A stretch of 14,186 bases of DNA, from positions 1-14,186 of the forward strand of contig JAAYOX010000276.1 of the NCBI GenBank assembly GCA_012520135.1. The letters are read 5' to 3'. Positions 7,167 through 14,180 of this stretch are shown here, in pieces. Origin of the DNA: Clostridia bacterium (GTDB lineage: Bacteria; Bacillota; DULZ01). Numbering within the stretch: position 1 is the stretch's first letter; each line of letters opens with the position of its first letter. The notes beneath the pieces are model-generated. The model saw only the letters and a list, made by a program, of their open reading frames with translations, was not told the DNA's origin and searched no databases. The translations under genes were made by a program, and so were the position numbers.

Positions 7167-7187
7167 ACGCCCGCTTTGCGGGCGTTT
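7167..7187 (+). terminator. Intrinsic terminator after sdhB
   Basis: ACGCCCGC (7167-7174) pairs perfectly with GCGGGCGT (7178-7185) around a TTT loop. Only about three T follow, so the U-tract is short, but the strong stem and place right after the operon support a terminator. Confidence 0.7.
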
Positions 7188-7214
7188 CCATTCAAACATT
7201 AGTATTTCAAATCT

Positions 7215-7241
7215 GTTACAGATTGCAGGATTTGATATAAT
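7215..7241 (+). promoter_or_regulatory. Promoter for the polyprenyl synthase-hemB-hemL unit
   Basis: A consensus TATAAT lies at 7236-7241. The -35 is weak: GTTACA at 7215-7220 with a 15-nt spacer is the best match. Transcription would start near 7248. This sits between the sdhB terminator and the gene starting at 7299. Confidence 0.6.
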
Positions 7242-7288
7242 TAAGCCGAATATGAGTCTATGGATCGTAACCATAGGGATTTAGGAGC

Positions 7289-7293
7289 GGAGG
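7289..7293 (+). promoter_or_regulatory. Ribosome binding site deciding the polyprenyl synthase start
   Basis: GGAGG lies 5 nt before ATG 7299, within a longer GGAGCGGAGG stretch. The in-frame upstream ATG at 7260 has no SD and would give a 13-residue extension not expected in the family. Confidence 0.8.
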
Positions 7294-7298
7294 AACCA

Positions 7299-8267
7299 AT
7301 GCTCGGCATTGAATTACTAAAAGATATACAAGCTGACTTAAAAATTGTAGAAAATCAGCTATCGGAACATGTCCAGTCCACATCACCGATGCTGACAAAA
7401 GCTTCTCTGCATTTATTAAAAGCAGGTGGAAAACGTCTAAGACCTGCTTTTGCTTTATTAGCAGGAAAATGCTGTGGAGCTTCCTTGGAAAAGCTATTGC
7501 CTTTAGCCGTAGCTTTAGAGCTGATTCATATGGCTTCTTTAGTTCATGACGATGTGGTTGACAATTCTCTTACCCGTCGGGGCATCCCCACTGTGAAGGC
7601 GCAATGGGGCGACAAAGTTTCTTTGCATACAGGGGATTATTTATTTGCAAAATCCCTGCTACTGATTAGTCAATATAAAAATCCACGCATCGCCGAAATA
7701 CTTGCTGATGTGAGTGTAGAAATGGCGCAAGGGGAGATTCAACAAATTGCTACGGCGTACGACTTGAACCAGACTACACGAGATTACTTTTACCGGATTA
7801 AGAGAAAAACTGCCATGCTTATTTCCGCCAGTTGTCAGTTAGGAGCAGTTGCCAGTGATGCAGACTACAGACTTGAACGATCATTGACTAAATACGGGCA
7901 TTATTTAGGCATGGCTTTCCAGATTACTGACGATATTTTGGATATGACCGGCGAGCAGAAAAAATTCGGCAAACCCATTGGCAGCGATTTTCGTCAAGGT
8001 ATTATAACCTTGCCTGCCATCTATGCCCTTCGCAATTCCAAATATGCGTCCGAGTTAGCTAACATTATTACAAACCGGGAAAAGTCCGATAAGGATATCC
8101 AACTGGCCATCGACATCATCAAGGAAAGCGGCGGAATCAAATACTCATTTGCTGTAGCCGAAGCTTTCATCATCAAAGCTAAAAAGGAATTAAAATATCT
8201 TCCTTCTCCTGAAGATCAAAATACACTGACAGGTCTGGCTGATTTTGTACAGGTTAGGAAATTCTAA
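7299..8267 (+). CDS. Long-chain polyprenyl diphosphate synthase (HepT-like)
   Basis: 322 residues from the SD-supported ATG, like HepT-type catalytic subunits. It condenses isopentenyl diphosphate onto an allylic primer to build the menaquinone side chain. Seen in order are GGKRLRP (43-49), the first aspartate-rich motif DDVVD (84-88), RRG (93-95), KTA (170-172), the second aspartate-rich motif DDILD (211-215), and the KP…GSD…QG..TLP stretch (225-239). The fifth residue before the first DDxxD is Ala79, a small residue, which in this family goes with long products rather than FPP or GGPP; exact length (C30-C40) cannot be read. hemB follows after 35 bp with no terminator, so they are probably co-transcribed. 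Whether it needs a HepS-type partner, for example the gene at 2-391, is open. Confidence 0.9.
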   Translation: MLGIELLKDIQADLKIVENQLSEHVQSTSPMLTKASLHLLKAGGKRLRPAFALLAGKCCGASLEKLLPLAVALELIHMASLVHDDVVDNSLTRRGIPTVKAQWGDKVSLHTGDYLFAKSLLLISQYKNPRIAEILADVSVEMAQGEIQQIATAYDLNQTTRDYFYRIKRKTAMLISASCQLGAVASDADYRLERSLTKYGHYLGMAFQITDDILDMTGEQKKFGKPIGSDFRQGIITLPAIYALRNSKYASELANIITNREKSDKDIQLAIDIIKESGGIKYSFAVAEAFIIKAKKELKYLPSPEDQNTLTGLADFVQVRKF

Positions 8268-8302
8268 GCAAAACAATAAGGCTCTAAAAAGGGGGAAAGA
8301 AC

Positions 8303-9283
8303 ATGGGCTATCCCATCAATCGTATGCGGCGGCTGAGAAAATCTCCACGGCTGAGAGAAATAGTCAGAGAGAATCACTTAACCAAGTCAGATTTAATGTA
8401 CCCGATGTTTGCTATTTATGGAAGCAATGTTAGAAATCCGGTTCCATCTATGCCCGGTGTTTTTCAGTTGTCAGTTGATGAATTGCTCCGGGAGACGGCT
8501 AAAGTAGTTGAAAAAGGCATTCAATCCATCATTCTATTTGGTATTCCTGAGGAGAAAGACGAATTAGGCACCGGTGCTTATAGGGAAGATGGGATTATCC
8601 AGTTAGCCGTAAGAGCGATTAAGAAGAATTTCCCCGAACTTATCGTAGCCACTGACGTATGCTTATGTGAATACACCAGCCATGGCCATTGTGGAGTAGT
8701 GGAAGAGGGGCAGGTATTAAACGATCCAACCCTTGAACTGTTAGCCAAGACGGCCTTATCTCATGTAGAAGCAGGAGCAGACATGGTGGCTCCCTCCGAC
8801 ATGATGGATGGAAGAATTGGTGCCATACGTCAAATATTAGATACTCACGGATACCATGACATTCCCATTATGTCCTATGCAGCCAAATACGCCTCTGCTT
8901 TCTATGGTCCCTTCAGGGATGTGGCCGAATCAGCACCCCAGTTTGGCGATCGGAGTAGCTACCAAATGGATCCTGCCAATTCCAATGAAGCTATGAGAGA
9001 AATCGCTTTGGATTTGGAAGAAGGCGCAGATATTATTATGGTGAAACCCGGATTGCCTTATCTGGACATATTAAGAAGAGCAAAAAACGAATTCAATATC
9101 CCGTTGGCAGTCTACAATGTCAGTGGCGAATACGCCATGGTTAAAGCAGCCGCCTCAAAAGGCTGGATCGATGAACAACGTGTTGTCTTGGAGCTATTAT
9201 TGAGCATGAAACGAGCCGGTGCAGACCTGATCTTAACTTATCACGCTTTAGATGCAGCCGACTGGCTGGAAGAAAGGGGTTAA
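8303..9283 (+). CDS. hemB: Delta-aminolevulinic acid dehydratase (porphobilinogen synthase)
   Basis: 326 residues, full length. It joins two 5-aminolevulinate molecules into porphobilinogen in tetrapyrrole synthesis. The catalytic zinc site is the three-cysteine form, C120, C122 and C130 in DVCLCEYTSHGHCG, which marks a zinc enzyme rather than the aspartate-rich magnesium type. The two Schiff-base lysines are K195 (SYAAKYAS) and K248 (IIMVKPG). FYGPFRDVAES (200-210) and YNVSGEYAM (271-279) are further family blocks. The ATG has AAGGGGG 7 nt upstream (8289-8295). hemL follows after 10 bp, and the polyprenyl synthase precedes it on what looks like the same transcript. Other heme genes (hemA, C, D) are not in the window. 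Confidence 0.96.
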   Translation: MGYPINRMRRLRKSPRLREIVRENHLTKSDLMYPMFAIYGSNVRNPVPSMPGVFQLSVDELLRETAKVVEKGIQSIILFGIPEEKDELGTGAYREDGIIQLAVRAIKKNFPELIVATDVCLCEYTSHGHCGVVEEGQVLNDPTLELLAKTALSHVEAGADMVAPSDMMDGRIGAIRQILDTHGYHDIPIMSYAAKYASAFYGPFRDVAESAPQFGDRSSYQMDPANSNEAMREIALDLEEGADIIMVKPGLPYLDILRRAKNEFNIPLAVYNVSGEYAMVKAAASKGWIDEQRVVLELLLSMKRAGADLILTYHALDAADWLEERG

Positions 9284-9293
9284 GGCAGAGAAA

Positions 9294-10586
9294 ATGTTTA
9301 ATGGTTTGTCTAAGTCTTTAAGTTTATTTGAGGAAGCCAGGAAATACATTCCCGGAGGAGTCAATAGCCCTGTTAGGGCTTATCAATCTGTGGGACTTAA
9401 TCCACCCTTTATTGCCAAAGGGGAAGGTTCAAAGATTTTTGATGTTGACGGGAACAGTTATATCGATTATGTAGGTTCCTGGGGTCCGTTAATTTTAGGC
9501 CACCGGCATCCTGCAGTAGTGGAAGCATTGACTAAATGCCTGGAGATCGGAACCAGTTTTGGAGCACCGACTCAATTGGAAACAGAAATTGCCGCCCTTT
9601 TGGTAGACACATTTCCTTCGATAGATATGATTCGGATGGTAAATTCCGGCACGGAAGCCACCATGAGTGCTCTCCGGTTGGCACGAGCATATACCAAGAG
9701 GGACAAGATCGTTAAATTTGAAGGTTGCTATCATGGTCATGCAGACCACCTGCTGATTAAAGCCGGATCCGGAGCCTTGACCATGGGAGTGCCAACCAGC
9801 CCTGGAGTACCGGCATCCATTGGTGGCAACACTATAGTAGCTCCGTATAATAACCTGGAGGCATTGGAAGAAATATTCCATCAGGAAGGAGAACAAATTG
9901 CTGCCGTTATCTTGGAACCGGTGGCGGGCAACATGGGCTGTGTTCCTCCTACGGAAGGATTTTTAACAGGTCTACGTAAACTCACTAAAGACTATGGTGC
10001 TTTATTAATTTTTGACGAAGTTATGACCGGCTTCCGGGTAGCCTTTGGTGGTGCCCAGCTTCTCTATAACATAGAGCCTGACTTGACAACCTTAGGCAAG
10101 ATTATTGGGGGAGGACTACCGGTTGGGGCTTATGGAGGCAAAAAAGAAATTATGTCGATGGTAGCCCCCCAAGGTCCCGTATACCAGGCCGGTACGTTAT
10201 CTGGCAACCCTCTGGCTATGACAGCCGGACTAACCACATTAAGAATCCTCCAACAGTCCGGTATTTATGAGGAGTTAGAACGTAAATCCGCCAAGCTGGA
10301 AGCAGGGTTGAAAGAGGCAGCCCAACAGGCCGGTATTACCACTACCTTTAACCGGGTAGGCTCCATGTTTACCGGTTTCTTTACCGGTGAGAAGGTTGTT
10401 GACTTGACTACTGCCACTACTTCGGATACAGATAAGTTTGCCGCCTTCTTTAAGCTGATGTTGGAAAGAGGGGTTTACTTGGCTCCCTCCCAATTTGAAG
10501 CCGGTTTTGTCTCCATTGCCCATTCCGATGAAGACATCAACCATACTATTGAAGCTGCCAAAGATGCTTTTCAGCAATTACGATAA
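9294..10586 (+). CDS. hemL: Glutamate-1-semialdehyde 2,1-aminomutase
   Basis: 430 residues. It is a PLP enzyme converting glutamate-1-semialdehyde to 5-aminolevulinate, the substrate of the neighbouring HemB (C5 pathway). The start ATG at 9294 gives the standard N-terminus (SLFEEARKYIPGGVNSPVRA at 10-29); an in-frame ATG at 9252 lies inside hemB and is unlikely. PLP-site marks are NSGTEA (117-122), YHGH (146-149), FDEVMTGFR (240-248) and K269 in LGKIIGGGLPVGAYGG, the internal aldimine lysine. SGNPLAM (303-309) is the typical later block. It begins 10 bp after the hemB stop behind AAGGCAGAG, a modest SD, so coupling to hemB translation is likely. Its stop codon touches the bidirectional terminator. 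Confidence 0.95.
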   Translation: MFNGLSKSLSLFEEARKYIPGGVNSPVRAYQSVGLNPPFIAKGEGSKIFDVDGNSYIDYVGSWGPLILGHRHPAVVEALTKCLEIGTSFGAPTQLETEIAALLVDTFPSIDMIRMVNSGTEATMSALRLARAYTKRDKIVKFEGCYHGHADHLLIKAGSGALTMGVPTSPGVPASIGGNTIVAPYNNLEALEEIFHQEGEQIAAVILEPVAGNMGCVPPTEGFLTGLRKLTKDYGALLIFDEVMTGFRVAFGGAQLLYNIEPDLTTLGKIIGGGLPVGAYGGKKEIMSMVAPQGPVYQAGTLSGNPLAMTAGLTTLRILQQSGIYEELERKSAKLEAGLKEAAQQAGITTTFNRVGSMFTGFFTGEKVVDLTTATTSDTDKFAAFFKLMLERGVYLAPSQFEAGFVSIAHSDEDINHTIEAAKDAFQQLR

Positions 10587-10625
10587 AAAAAGATAAGAGT
10601 CTATTCCTAGGCTCTTATCTTTTTT
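10586..10625. terminator. Bidirectional intrinsic terminator between hemL and azlD
   Basis: AAAAAAGATAAGAG (10586-10599) pairs perfectly with CTCTTATCTTTTTT (10612-10625) around a 12-base loop. The A-run and T-run give a U-tract on both transcripts. The arms reach into the stop codons of hemL (plus) and azlD (minus). Confidence 0.9.
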
Positions 10626-10945
10626 TATAGGAACAGCTGCAATAGAGCAAAGCTGCCCATGCCACCCAGCAGTGCCCAAATCATACTTTTGGTGACTAAA
10701 GCAATCAAAAGGGTAGGCAGTGCCGCAAGCAAATAAGTATTGGTAACGGAAAGATTGAAATGACCATCAATCAAAAACAAATCCGGTGCCAGCAAGGCTG
10801 CTAACACCGCCGCCGGAATGAAGCCTAGCCACTTAATTAACCAATCAGGAAACTCGATCTTGTTAAACATCAAGAGAGGCAAGGCCCGGGGTAAATAAGA
10901 AACCACAGCCATGCCAACAATTAGTAAGATTATTTGCCCATCCAT
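10625..10945 (-). CDS. azlD: AzlD-type branched-chain amino acid transport subunit
   Basis: 106 residues from the ATG complementary to 10943-10945, the normal AzlD size; the frame is open further upstream, but that extension lies in azlC and has no family character. It is a small membrane protein with about three to four hydrophobic segments (4-18, about 36-56, 65-85, 87-104). The family block SYLPRALPLL is at 16-25 and GFIPAAVLAALLAPDL at 41-56. It is the partner of AzlC in a LIV-E type exporter of branched-chain amino acids. The start lies inside the end of azlC (16-bp overlap, different frame), so translation is probably coupled; the upstream SD is weak. It ends in the terminator shared with hemL. 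Confidence 0.85.
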   Translation of the reverse strand: MDGQIILLIVGMAVVSYLPRALPLLMFNKIEFPDWLIKWLGFIPAAVLAALLAPDLFLIDGHFNLSVTNTYLLAALPTLLIALVTKSMIWALLGGMGSFALLQLFL

Positions 10946-11613
10946 TTTTCCAACACCACTCCCAACGATGCCGCCACAATGGTGGCCAGTAAAATATGCC
11001 AATTACCTGGTATCAGAGTACGGGCAACCAACGAAACTACACCTGCTCCAATAGCCACAATCAAAGTAACTTTGTTTTTAACTTGACCGACTAACAAGGC
11101 GATAAACATAGCGGGCAGGGCAAAATTCAAACCGAATTTGGCCGGATCTTGAATCAGATTGCCGACGGAGGCTCCCAAACCCGAGCTAAACACCCAAGCC
11201 ATATGACTCGTCACATTCAACCCCAAATGAAAAGGCCAAGACGGTTCATGATTAGTATAGTAATCACTGGCTACGACAAAAGTTTCGTCTGTTATCTCTG
11301 AAGCAATGATGCCCAATTTTAGTTTAGACCAAGATTTAAGTTTGGGCTGTAATGCCATTCCCATAAGAAATAGGCGCAGGTTAACCAAAAACGTCGTCAC
11401 TACAATTGTTACAATTTCTGCTCCGGTTTTAAGTAACCCTACAGCAATAAACTGCCCTGCACCGGCAAAAACCATAAAAGACATAAACACCGTCTGAATA
11501 ACACCAAGCCCCGCCTCTCTGGCCAATACCCCAAATGCCAACCCTAAAGGAAAATATCCTAATGCAATGGGAATCGCAGTCCTGCTTCCTGTTGCAAATC
11601 CTTGCCAAAACAT
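10930..11613 (-). CDS. azlC: AzlC-type branched-chain amino acid transport permease
   Basis: 227 residues from the ATG complementary to 11611-11613, chosen because AGGTGG (complement of 11618-11623) lies 4 nt before it and the promoter sits just upstream; a longer open frame up to 11781 would run through that promoter and add a non-conserved stretch. It is a polytopic membrane protein of the LIV-E family, exporting leucine, isoleucine, valine and analogues together with AzlD. Family blocks are GYFPLGLAFGVLA (19-31), FAGAGQFIA (49-57) and NLR (78-80). It is divergent from the FtsA-like gene and overlaps azlD. A T-box or Lrp/AzlB-like regulator gene was looked for and not seen here. Confidence 0.9.
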   Translation of the reverse strand: MFWQGFATGSRTAIPIALGYFPLGLAFGVLAREAGLGVIQTVFMSFMVFAGAGQFIAVGLLKTGAEIVTIVVTTFLVNLRLFLMGMALQPKLKSWSKLKLGIIASEITDETFVVASDYYTNHEPSWPFHLGLNVTSHMAWVFSSGLGASVGNLIQDPAKFGLNFALPAMFIALLVGQVKNKVTLIVAIGAGVVSLVARTLIPGNWHILLATIVAASLGVVLEKWMGK

Positions 11614-11656
11614 TTTACCACCTGCTAGAATTTTACTTGAAGAATAACATGCACTG

Positions 11657-11685
11657 ATTCTACCAACGGTTCCCCAGGCTGTCAA
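11657..11685 (-). promoter_or_regulatory. Sigma-A promoter of azlCD
   Basis: On the minus strand, a perfect TTGACA (complement of 11680-11685), a 17-nt spacer and TAGAAT (complement of 11657-11662) form a near-consensus promoter. Transcription would begin near 11650, giving a short leader of about 37 nt, too short for a T-box. Confidence 0.8.
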
Positions 11686-11742
11686 TGGACTAAAGGATTT
11701 TGCCCGATTGAGTCGAAGTTGTTCTGTTAGAAACCCAGGAGC

Positions 11743-11752
11743 AGGAGGAGGT
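11743..11752 (+). promoter_or_regulatory. Ribosome binding site setting the TTG start of the FtsA-like gene
   Basis: AGGAGGAGGT contains two overlapping SD cores, ending 4 nt before TTG 11757. It supports the TTG start, since no ATG lies nearby in frame. Confidence 0.75.
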
Positions 11753-11756
11753 TTAC

Positions 11757-13634
11757 TTGGAAGGAAACTGGATTTTTGCATTGGATATAGGAACCAGAAG
11801 TGTGGTAGGGCTGGTAGCTCAAAAAGAAGAGGATGACTCTATAAAAATTGTTGACGTGGAAGTGAAAGAGCATCCTGAAAGGTCTATGGTTGGGGGACAA
11901 ATTCATGATGTGCCCAAGGTAGCCAAAATTATTTCCCAAATCAAACATAATTTAGAAGCCAGATTGGGGTATCAATTAAAAGGAGCAGCCGTTGCCGCCG
12001 CCGGTCGCTCTCTGTTAACTACTTACGGCAGAGCGGAGATGAAATTTCCTTATCCTCAGGAGATTACTGATGAACTATTTTATACATTGCAGTTGGAAGC
12101 GGTACGACAAGCCCAGTATCAAATTAGAGAAATAGACAAATCCTGCGATTATCACTGTGTAGGTTTCAGTATCTGCCACCAATATTTAGATGAAGTTGCC
12201 ATCGGTAACTTGGTAGGCCAAATTGGCAAGGTAATTGCCGTAGAAATTATTGCTACCTTTTTGCCTAGAATTGTAGTCGATTCTCTCCACGGTGCATTAC
12301 AAAAAGCCGGACTGGATATGGCCCATATAACCCTTGAACCTATTGCCGCTCTCAACTTGGCTGTGCCCGACAATATGCGGCAATTAAACATTGCTTTGGT
12401 GGATATCGGGGCCGGTACCTCCGATATCGCCATTTCGGACAGTGGTACAGTACGAGGTTATGGCATGATTCCCATGGCCGGCGATGAAATCACCGAAAGC
12501 ATTTGCCAAAACTATCTTTTGGATTTCATCACCGGAGAAACTGTAAAAAGGCAGTTAAGTAGCGGGGCGGATACGGTTTCTTTTGCTGATATCATTGGGC
12601 TGTCTCATTCTTTCCCCGTTGAAAAGGTGATAGAGACTATCGAGCCAACTATATCAGTTTTGGTCCAAAAAATTGCCGAAAAAATTTTGGAGGTTAACGG
12701 TCGTCCACCTCAAGCAGTGCTATGCATAGGAGGAGGAAGTCTTTCGCCGACTTTTCCCCAAAAATTGGCCTTAGCACTGGGCTTGCCTGAAAACCGGGTG
12801 GCAGTTATCAGTAGTAATGTTACCGAACCGTTAACCGGTTTCACAGATTGCTTATCATCTGCTGAAGCAGTCACCCCTTTAGCTATCGCGGTAGATGGAC
12901 TGACTCGTTCCTCCTTGTCCATCATTAAAGTATCAGTTAATGAAAGGCCAATCCGGCTTTTTGCCGCTAATGAACTGACAGTGGGGGATGCGCTTGTCGC
13001 CGCAGGTATTCCCCCCAGCCAGTATTTAGGTCGTATGGGACCGGCAATAGCTGTCGAAATAAACGACGAAGTAGTCTTTATCAAAGGAGAACCGGGACAA
13101 ATGGGAAAGGTTACCGTCAACGGTAGACCGGCGGAGTTGGCTACAGCAATCAAAGAAGGAGACGCTATCACCTTTGAACCGGGCACCATTGGGAAACCCG
13201 GTCAAGGCAAAATCAAAGACATTCTGCCCAAGCAATTGAAGGGTAAAGAGTTGATCGTCAAAGTTAACTCCATACCGGTGGATGATTATGAGCTTCCTTT
13301 CAGTGACGGGGATAAAATCGAATTCATCGTTCCGGACCAGGAGGCACAGTTAGCCGAGAAGCCGGTACAAGGAAACCAAGATATTAAACAGGAACCGGAG
13401 TCAACGAAATACATGCCTATTATCCTTAACGGACAAGCCATAAACATCCCATTAGCGGAAGGAAAAAGCAACCCCATTTTAACTGATCTTTTTGCTCACA
13501 TGGATTTAGATCCTAAAGCAGGCATGGGGAAAAAGCTTTTGTTGGAAGTCAACGGGGAACCGGCCAATTTCATTACTCCTCTAAAAGCCGGTGACCAAGT
13601 TAATCTTAAGTGGATAGAAAACAAAATCAGTTGA
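11757..13634 (+). CDS. FtsA/PilM-like actin-fold ATPase with C-terminal beta-grasp-like repeats
   Basis: 625 residues, far longer than classical FtsA (about 420). Residues 5-385 form an actin/Hsp70-fold ATPase: phosphate-1 motif ALDIGTRS (8-15), phosphate-2 LVDIGAGTSD (214-223) and adenosine motif CIGGGSLSP (323-331). The stretch between them has an FtsA-like 1C-type insertion, with EPIAAL at 194-199. Residues 390-624 are a modular tail. A unit beginning VSVNERPI (392-399) and ending VTVNGRPA…IKEGDAITF (452-473) resembles a unit from IILNGQAI (555-562) to LEVNGEPA…LKAGDQVNL (596-617), with a half unit VKVNSIP…FSDGDKIEF (501-523) between. The VNG…GD.I pattern suggests ThiS/ubiquitin-like beta-grasp domains. 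There is no terminal amphipathic membrane helix and no ftsZ or pil gene beside it. The role is unknown; cell division, envelope or pilus assembly are guesses. Confidence 0.8.
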   Translation: MEGNWIFALDIGTRSVVGLVAQKEEDDSIKIVDVEVKEHPERSMVGGQIHDVPKVAKIISQIKHNLEARLGYQLKGAAVAAAGRSLLTTYGRAEMKFPYPQEITDELFYTLQLEAVRQAQYQIREIDKSCDYHCVGFSICHQYLDEVAIGNLVGQIGKVIAVEIIATFLPRIVVDSLHGALQKAGLDMAHITLEPIAALNLAVPDNMRQLNIALVDIGAGTSDIAISDSGTVRGYGMIPMAGDEITESICQNYLLDFITGETVKRQLSSGADTVSFADIIGLSHSFPVEKVIETIEPTISVLVQKIAEKILEVNGRPPQAVLCIGGGSLSPTFPQKLALALGLPENRVAVISSNVTEPLTGFTDCLSSAEAVTPLAIAVDGLTRSSLSIIKVSVNERPIRLFAANELTVGDALVAAGIPPSQYLGRMGPAIAVEINDEVVFIKGEPGQMGKVTVNGRPAELATAIKEGDAITFEPGTIGKPGQGKIKDILPKQLKGKELIVKVNSIPVDDYELPFSDGDKIEFIVPDQEAQLAEKPVQGNQDIKQEPESTKYMPIILNGQAINIPLAEGKSNPILTDLFAHMDLDPKAGMGKKLLLEVNGEPANFITPLKAGDQVNLKWIENKIS

Positions 13635-13659
13635 CGAAGTCCGGCCAATCTGCTATAAT
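13631..13659 (+). promoter_or_regulatory. Promoter of tRNA-Leu
   Basis: TTGACG (13631-13636), a 17-nt spacer and a perfect TATAAT (13654-13659). The -35 covers the stop codon of the preceding gene (13632-13634). The start would be near 13666, about 16 nt before the tRNA. Confidence 0.85.
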
Positions 13660-13681
13660 TCTCTTGTGTTCAAAATTTCAT

Positions 13682-13769
13682 GCGGCAGTGGCGGAACTGG
13701 CAGACGCGCTAGATTCAGGTTCTAGTCCTGATTAGCAGGGTGGGGGTTCAAGTCCCTTCTGCCGCACCA
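13682..13769 (+). tRNA. tRNA-Leu (anticodon CAG)
   Basis: 88 nt with encoded CCA (13767-13769). Acceptor GCGGCAG (13682-13688) pairs with CTGCCGC (13759-13765), and the discriminator is A. Anticodon stem CTAGA/TCTAG holds loop TTCAGGT with CAG at 13716-13718. A long variable arm (class II) and GTTCAAG in the T-loop are present. Confidence 0.97.
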
Positions 13770-13774
13770 ATCTT

Positions 13775-13802
13775 AATCCCTTGTGTATCAAGGGATTTTT
13801 TC
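13775..13802 (+). terminator. Intrinsic terminator after tRNA-Leu
   Basis: AATCCCTTG (13775-13783) pairs with CAAGGGATT (13789-13797) across a five-base loop, followed by a T-rich run to 13805. It lies 5 bp after the CCA end. Confidence 0.9.
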
Positions 13803-13867
13803 TTTTAACCGGGCTCCTCTGAAGCCCTGTATTAACATCGATTTGGTTTTAAGCAGTTTGTCATAAA

Positions 13868-13910
13868 GCAAAAGCTCCCTTTGCCGGTTTAGCAAAGAGA
13901 GCTTTTTTGC
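13868..13910 (-). terminator. Terminator of the minus-strand tRNA operon
   Basis: On the minus strand AAAGCTCTCTTTGC (complement of 13892-13905) pairs with GCAAAGGGAGCTTT (complement of 13871-13884) across seven bases. The single imperfect pair is a G-U wobble in the minus transcript but a C-A mismatch in the plus one, which points to minus-strand use. A short TTTTGCTTT tract follows. It lies just beyond the tRNA-Gln 3' end. Confidence 0.75.
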
Positions 13911-13911
13911 T

Positions 13912-13987
13912 TGGCTGGGGTGGCTGGATTCGAACCAACGAGATGGCGGATCCAAAATCCGCTGCCTTACCGCTTGGCTACACCCCA
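13912..13987 (-). tRNA. tRNA-Gln (anticodon TTG)
   Basis: 76 nt with encoded CCA (complement of 13912-13914) and discriminator G. Acceptor TGGGGTG pairs with CACCCCA. Anticodon stem GCGGA/TCCGC encloses TTTTGGA with TTG as complement of 13953-13955. GGTTCGAAT in the T-arm is intact. It is last in the Thr-Tyr-Gln unit. Confidence 0.97.
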
Positions 13988-13994
13988 ATGAAAG

Positions 13995-14080
13995 TGGTGG
14001 AGAGGACAGGATTCGAACCTGTGAAGGCGGTGCCAGCAGATTTACAGTCTGCCCCCTTTGGCCAACTCGGGAACCTCTCC
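13995..14080 (-). tRNA. tRNA-Tyr (anticodon GTA)
   Basis: 86 nt with encoded CCA (complement of 13995-13997) and discriminator A. Acceptor GGAGAGG pairs with CCTCTCC. Anticodon stem GCAGA/TCTGC encloses CTGTAAA with GTA. The long variable arm is expected for bacterial tRNA-Tyr. It lies 7 bp from tRNA-Gln and 6 bp from tRNA-Thr. Confidence 0.97.
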
Positions 14081-14086
14081 AAAAAT

Positions 14087-14162
14087 TGGAGCCGACGATG
14101 GGACTCGAACCCGCAACCTGCTGATTACAAGTCAGCTGCTCTGCCAATTGAGCTACGTCGGC
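14087..14162 (-). tRNA. tRNA-Thr (anticodon TGT)
   Basis: 76 nt with encoded CCA (complement of 14087-14089) and discriminator T. Acceptor GCCGACG pairs with CGTCGGC. Anticodon stem GCTGA/TCAGC encloses CTTGTAA with TGT. It is the first gene of the minus-strand tRNA unit in this window. Confidence 0.97.
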
Positions 14163-14180
14163 TAGCTGGCGACATACTAC

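Noticed and set aside
7260..7298. N-terminal extension of the polyprenyl synthase from ATG 7260
   Set aside because: There is no SD before 7260 and the predicted transcript start leaves almost no leader; ATG 7299 has GGAGG at ideal spacing.
11614..11756. T-box or other amino-acid riboswitch upstream of azlC; a GGGGAACCG stretch looks slightly T-box-like
   Set aside because: That stretch is the 17-nt spacer of the azlC promoter, so it is not transcribed, and the remaining leader of about 37 nt is too short; no GGTACCGCG core or terminator is present.
11614..11781. 56-residue upstream extension of azlC
   Set aside because: It would pass through the promoter and the divergent gene's start, and has no AzlC family character.
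13811..13827. Small hairpin GGGCT/AGCCC between the convergent tRNA units
   Set aside because: Short stem with no T-tract on either strand; the flanking hairpins already account for termination.
13788..14147. A 119-codon open frame on the minus strand
   Set aside because: It runs through three tRNA genes and their terminator; the reading frame is a by-product of tRNA sequence.
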